9,783 nt of DNA, taken from positions 1 to 9,783 of the forward strand of contig JAILIO010000214.1 in NCBI GenBank assembly GCA_024695225.1, given 5' to 3'. The position numbers and the translations under genes were made by a program. The notes beneath the pieces were generated by a model. That model was not told where the DNA came from. It was given only the letters and a program-made list of their open reading frames with translations, and ran no database searches. This document shows positions 7,224 through 9,783 of the stretch, piece by piece. This DNA comes from Lachnospiraceae bacterium. Its GTDB lineage: Bacteria > Bacillota > Clostridia > Lachnospirales > Lachnospiraceae. The first letter of the stretch is position 1. Every line of letters begins with the position of its first letter.

Positions 7224-7610
7224 ATGAAATCATTACTTCTGAAAAAACTGAGATCGGACAAGGGGGAAAGCTTTGCTGAGGTGCTCATATCCATTGTGAT
7301 CATGGCATTTGCGCTTTTGACCCTGGCCACCATGATAACCGCTTCCTGGAGACTGGTGCAGAACAGTATGATCGATGAACAGTTCCGTCAGATGTCTATC
7401 CAGGAGATGGATGCAGCTCTTGCAGCCGGCACAGACAGCGGAAATGCCACACTTAAGTTCACCACTGATTCCGCCGGCACAACCATTGTCCAGATAAACG
7501 GCGCCGATGGAAATTACGGCGCATCTAATCTGTTGAATGCAAAATATTATAAGACTACCACCGGCAGTGAAGACCTCTTCTCTTATTGGCCGGTTCCGGA
7601 CACACCCTGA
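7224..7610 (+). CDS. Short type IV minor prepilin, PilV/GspI-like
   Basis: This is a 128-residue protein with leader MKSLLLKKLRSDKG, cleavage expected after Gly14, and mature start ESFAEVLISIVIMA, with Glu19 at the conserved position 5. The hydrophobic helix spans about residues 17-40. The remaining ~88 residues are a small polar domain ending in YWPVPDTP. The size and the A-E-V-L-I pattern resemble PilV/GspI-type minor pilins. The ATG at 7224 is chosen because the frame's earlier ATG (7167) lies inside the preceding gene and would bury the leader behind 19 extra residues. The leader closely resembles that of the PilX-like protein (KKLRS-acidic-x-G), which suggests a shared origin. rex begins 1 nt after its stop. 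Confidence 0.85.
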   Translation: MKSLLLKKLRSDKGESFAEVLISIVIMAFALLTLATMITASWRLVQNSMIDEQFRQMSIQEMDAALAAGTDSGNATLKFTTDSAGTTIVQINGADGNYGASNLLNAKYYKTTTGSEDLFSYWPVPDTP

Positions 7611-7611
7611 T

Positions 7612-8253
7612 ATGCAGGACGAACAGAAGATCTCACAGGCAGTCATCGACAGGCTTCCCAGATATTTCAGATATCTTGGAGAGTTGAGGGATCAGGGGGT
7701 TGAGCGCATTTCGTCCCGGGATCTCTCTGCTATAATGCATTCTACCGCATCACAGATCAGACAGGATTTCAATCTCTTTGGCGGATTCGGTCAGCAGGGA
7801 TACGGGTACAATGTGGATCATCTGTATACGGAGATCGGCCGCATACTGGGACTGGACAAGGAACATCATCTGATCATCATCGGGGCAGGACATCTGGGAC
7901 AGGCTCTTGCCAATTATTCAAACTTTGCCAACCGTGGCTTTATCTTTGAAGGTATTTTTGACAGCGATCCCGCATTGTCAGGAAAACAGGTCGCCCATAT
8001 GAAGGTACAGCCCATGGAGGATCTGGTGGATTTTATCGCCCAAAACGATATAGACATAGCGGTCCTTACGATACCGAAGACTGCAGCGGTGCCTGTGTCT
8101 CAGGTGCTGGTGGATGCGGGGATCAAAGCGATATGGAATTTTGCCCACGCTGATCTTCCGGTGCCCGAGGGTATTCAGGTTGAAAATGTTCATCTGACCG
8201 ATTCACTTATGAGGCTTTCATATTCCGTATCTACTTCATCGGGAAAGGAATGA
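7612..8253 (+). CDS. rex: Redox-sensing transcriptional repressor Rex
   Basis: Rex is a homodimeric cytoplasmic repressor that binds NADH or NAD+ and releases DNA when the NADH/NAD+ ratio rises, controlling fermentation and energy genes. The 213 residues match the family length. Residues 1-75 form the winged-helix domain, with AVIDRLPRYFRYL and the recognition region STASQIRQDF (44-53), then FGGFGQQGYGYNV (56-68). The Rossmann domain follows, with GAGHLG (91-96) as the NAD(H) loop and FDSDP (116-120) near the end of beta-2. The C-terminal helix for domain swapping is present. The in-frame ATG at 7537 lies within the minor pilin gene; 7612 is chosen because it gives the family's usual N-terminus and forms a stop-restart (TGATATG) with the pilin gene. 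No clear ribosome site is present, so translation is probably coupled. I see no Rex operator-like palindrome (TTGTTAA...TTAACAA) in the window. Confidence 0.95.
   Translation: MQDEQKISQAVIDRLPRYFRYLGELRDQGVERISSRDLSAIMHSTASQIRQDFNLFGGFGQQGYGYNVDHLYTEIGRILGLDKEHHLIIIGAGHLGQALANYSNFANRGFIFEGIFDSDPALSGKQVAHMKVQPMEDLVDFIAQNDIDIAVLTIPKTAAVPVSQVLVDAGIKAIWNFAHADLPVPEGIQVENVHLTDSLMRLSYSVSTSSGKE
8244..8250 (+). promoter_or_regulatory. Ribosome binding site for the TTG start at 8258
   Basis: AAAGGAA, at the end of rex, lies 7 nt before TTG 8258. The next in-frame ATG (8327) is 23 codons downstream and has no comparable site. Confidence 0.5.
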
Positions 8254-8257
8254 GAAA

Positions 8258-8872
8258 TTGGCCGCCAACACAGAATCTTTCAAAAGCGCTATAAGGGGTG
8301 CACATATTCCTCTTCTCACCCTTGATATGAAATGGTACTGTCTCTTCAGAAATGACGGCATGCCTGACCAGATCAAGAAAAAGTCGGAAGAGTTGAATGC
8401 CCTTTTGAGAAAACAGGGCAGGAACAACACAGAGCTTAAGAAACTGAAGCTGCTGAAAAAGAAACTTCTCGACGAGATGGTGCCGCTTCTGGAGACAGGG
8501 AAGAAAAAGGAACTGGCAGAGCACAAAAAACTTGTGGACAACATAAATGAACGCCTTTCGGATTACGAAAATAATGTTACGGATATCCCGGAGGATATAG
8601 AAAAAGTCAACAGGGAACTGATGATGATGACCATGGAGACCTGTTACGAGCGTTTGCAGTTCAACCAGAAGGAATTGAACGGACTGAATGACTGGTTAAA
8701 GACTGCAAGGGTGGAGCTCAAGAAAAATGTGGCCAGAAAACAGGAGCGTGAGATCCTGAACCGTTGTTATTACACCTACATGTACCAGATGTTCGGACCG
8801 GATGTCATGGATATATTTGACATGGAGTATGAGCCCCAGGATATCAGACCCAAGGAGGAGATGACTGAGTGA
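8258..8872 (+). CDS. Cytoplasmic coiled-coil protein of unknown function
   Basis: I do not recognise a named family. The 204-residue protein has no signal peptide and no membrane helix. The N-terminal ~35 residues include a hydrophobic patch (PLLTLDMKWYCLF, 18-30). Residues ~37-105 and ~113-172 are highly charged (Lys/Glu-rich) with Leu spacing typical of two long helices or a coiled-coil hairpin, separated near V107-D113. A Tyr/Met-rich segment (YYTYMYQMFG, 171-180) and an acidic tail follow. Start is TTG, 4 nt after the rex stop. The stop overlaps the alr start by 4 nt (GTGA), so rex, this gene and alr are probably one transcript. It may be a scaffold or regulatory partner; nothing indicates catalysis. 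Coding status is well supported by the tight packing and amino-acid pattern; function is unknown. Confidence 0.85.
   Translation: MAANTESFKSAIRGAHIPLLTLDMKWYCLFRNDGMPDQIKKKSEELNALLRKQGRNNTELKKLKLLKKKLLDEMVPLLETGKKKELAEHKKLVDNINERLSDYENNVTDIPEDIEKVNRELMMMTMETCYERLQFNQKELNGLNDWLKTARVELKKNVARKQEREILNRCYYTYMYQMFGPDVMDIFDMEYEPQDIRPKEEMTE
8852..8859 (+). promoter_or_regulatory. Ribosome binding site deciding the alr GTG start
   Basis: AAGGAGGA, the strongest ribosome site in the window, lies 9 nt before GTG 8869, within the end of the coiled-coil gene. Confidence 0.8.
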
Positions 8873-9783
8873 TAAAGGACTTAAAACTGAGGGCTTACGC
8901 GGAAATCAATCTGGATGATCTGATCTTTAATCTGAAGAAGATAAATGAGGGGCTGAAACCGGGAACAGCCATGTGCTGTGTGGTGAAAGCCGATGCATAC
9001 GGACACGGGGCGGTACAGGTTTCAAAGGCTGTATCGGAACTGGACTTTGTAAAGTTCCTGGCGGTTGCCACCCCCGAAGAGGGAGGAGAGATAAGAGAAA
9101 ACGGAGTCGACCTTCCCATACTCATCCTGAGTCCGTCTTTTCCGGATTCCCTTGAAACTGTGATAAATAATGACCTGAGACCTTCTGTTTTCACGGAAAG
9201 ACAGCTGTCTGCCCTGTCTGATATGGCTGTTATCGCCGGAAAGACAGTGAAGATCCATGTCCCCGTGGACACCGGAATGTCCAGGATAGGGGTGCGCCCG
9301 GATGAGGAAGGGCTTTTATTTATAAAAAAGGCTGCCAATACTCCGGGGATCAGCCTTGAAGGAGTGTTTACCCATCTGTCCAGGGCGGATGAGACAGATC
9401 CTTTATTTTCCAGGGACAGGGCAGGGGTCTTTATGGAGTTTTGCGGGAAGATCAAGGCTTCCGGTGTGGATGTACCTATCTGCCACTGTTCAAACAGCGC
9501 CGGGATCATGACGATCCCTGAGGCCAATATGGATATGGTAAGGGTTGGGATCACCATGTACGGGCTTTCACCTTCATCTGAAGTCACAAGAGAGATGGCA
9601 GGGCTTAAAAGCGTTATGAGGTTTCATTCCTCTGTTTCATATATAAAAGAGATACCCGCAGGGACTCCCGTGAGTTACGGCGGCACATATGTTTCCGATA
9701 AGGTTATGAGGATCGCCACTGTGGCTGCGGGATATGCGGATGGATACCCCCGCCTGCTTTCAAATAAAGGCTGTGTGCTCATA
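8869..9783 (+). CDS. alr: Alanine racemase (3' partial)
   Basis: This PLP enzyme interconverts L- and D-alanine, supplying D-alanine for peptidoglycan. The gene runs off the window; 305 codons are present and about 75-85 of the usual 370-390 should be missing. The start is a GTG that overlaps the previous stop (GTGA), with AAGGAGGA 9 nt upstream. Seen in order: the barrel opening RAYAEINLDDL (8-18); the PLP lysine in VVKADAYGHG (38-47, K40, with Y44); DTGMSRIG, whose Arg139 is the conserved active-site arginine; HCSNSAG; VRVGITMYGL with Arg225, which contacts the PLP pyridine nitrogen; and AAGYADGYPR with Tyr289, the second catalytic base in the family. All active-site residues within the visible part are intact. 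A biosynthetic Alr is most likely; a substrate-shifted relative such as a serine racemase cannot be fully excluded without the C-terminus. Confidence 0.95.
   Translation, partial: MIKDLKLRAYAEINLDDLIFNLKKINEGLKPGTAMCCVVKADAYGHGAVQVSKAVSELDFVKFLAVATPEEGGEIRENGVDLPILILSPSFPDSLETVINNDLRPSVFTERQLSALSDMAVIAGKTVKIHVPVDTGMSRIGVRPDEEGLLFIKKAANTPGISLEGVFTHLSRADETDPLFSRDRAGVFMEFCGKIKASGVDVPICHCSNSAGIMTIPEANMDMVRVGITMYGLSPSSEVTREMAGLKSVMRFHSSVSYIKEIPAGTPVSYGGTYVSDKVMRIATVAAGYADGYPRLLSNKGCVLI

Noticed and set aside
7537..7611. Upstream extension of rex by 25 codons
   Set aside because: It lies entirely inside the minor pilin gene and exceeds the usual Rex N-terminus.
8895..9587. 230-codon open frame on the - strand
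   Set aside because: It is the antisense of alr, whose + strand translation has every expected alanine racemase motif.
1..9783. Mobile element, phage, CRISPR, tRNA, rRNA or riboswitch
   Set aside because: No inverted-repeat ends, transposase, integrase, direct-repeat array or RNA gene was found by reading; the packed single-strand gene order suggests ordinary chromosomal DNA.
1..9783. Rex operator sites
   Set aside because: I looked for TTGTTAA...TTAACAA-like palindromes and saw none; gene junctions are too short to hold a full promoter with operator.

Overview
The window looks like chromosomal DNA from a Gram-positive anaerobe of the Clostridia, most likely Lachnospiraceae or a relative. 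I infer this from four things: a Clostridia-type Rex repressor, the rex - coiled-coil gene - alr order, frequent TTG and GTG starts with AGGAGG-type ribosome sites, and heavy use of AGA, AGG and ATA codons. No 16S or other marker is present, so the family is an inference. All genes lie on the + strand with almost no intergenic space. No tRNA, rRNA, CRISPR array or mobile element was seen.

Layout. Positions 1-2189 hold the 3' part of a large extracellular protein with at least 12 copies of a glycine-rich (h-G-G-h-x-G) repeat of the GLUG type; its N-terminus lies outside the window. Positions 2231-2983 encode an unrecognised exported or membrane-anchored protein with an acidic, then Ser/Thr/Ala/Gly-rich tail. 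Positions 3001-5856 carry the two type IV pilus motor ATPases, pilT (retraction) and pilB (extension, with tandem MshEN c-di-GMP-type motifs and a tetracysteine zinc site). Positions 5860-7610 carry three small pilin-like genes in series. One is PilX/GspK-like and lacks the usual Glu5; the other two have canonical prepilin N-termini. Positions 7612-8253 encode the NADH-sensing repressor Rex, 8258-8872 a cytoplasmic coiled-coil protein of unknown role, and 8869-9783 the first ~305 codons of alanine racemase, cut by the window end.

How they fit together. PilB and PilT would drive assembly and retraction of a pilus. The three pilin-like proteins would form its minor or tip-initiating complex. 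The GLUG-repeat protein and the Ser/Thr-tailed protein are plausible surface partners, but this rests on gene order only. Major pilin, PilC, PilM/N/O and prepilin peptidase are not in the window; the gene cluster probably continues upstream. From pilB onward the genes are joined by 1-7 nt gaps or short overlaps, so pilus genes, the redox regulator rex and alr may share a transcript. The longest gap is only 111 nt (4054-4164, between pilT and pilB), and I see no convincing promoter or terminator in it.
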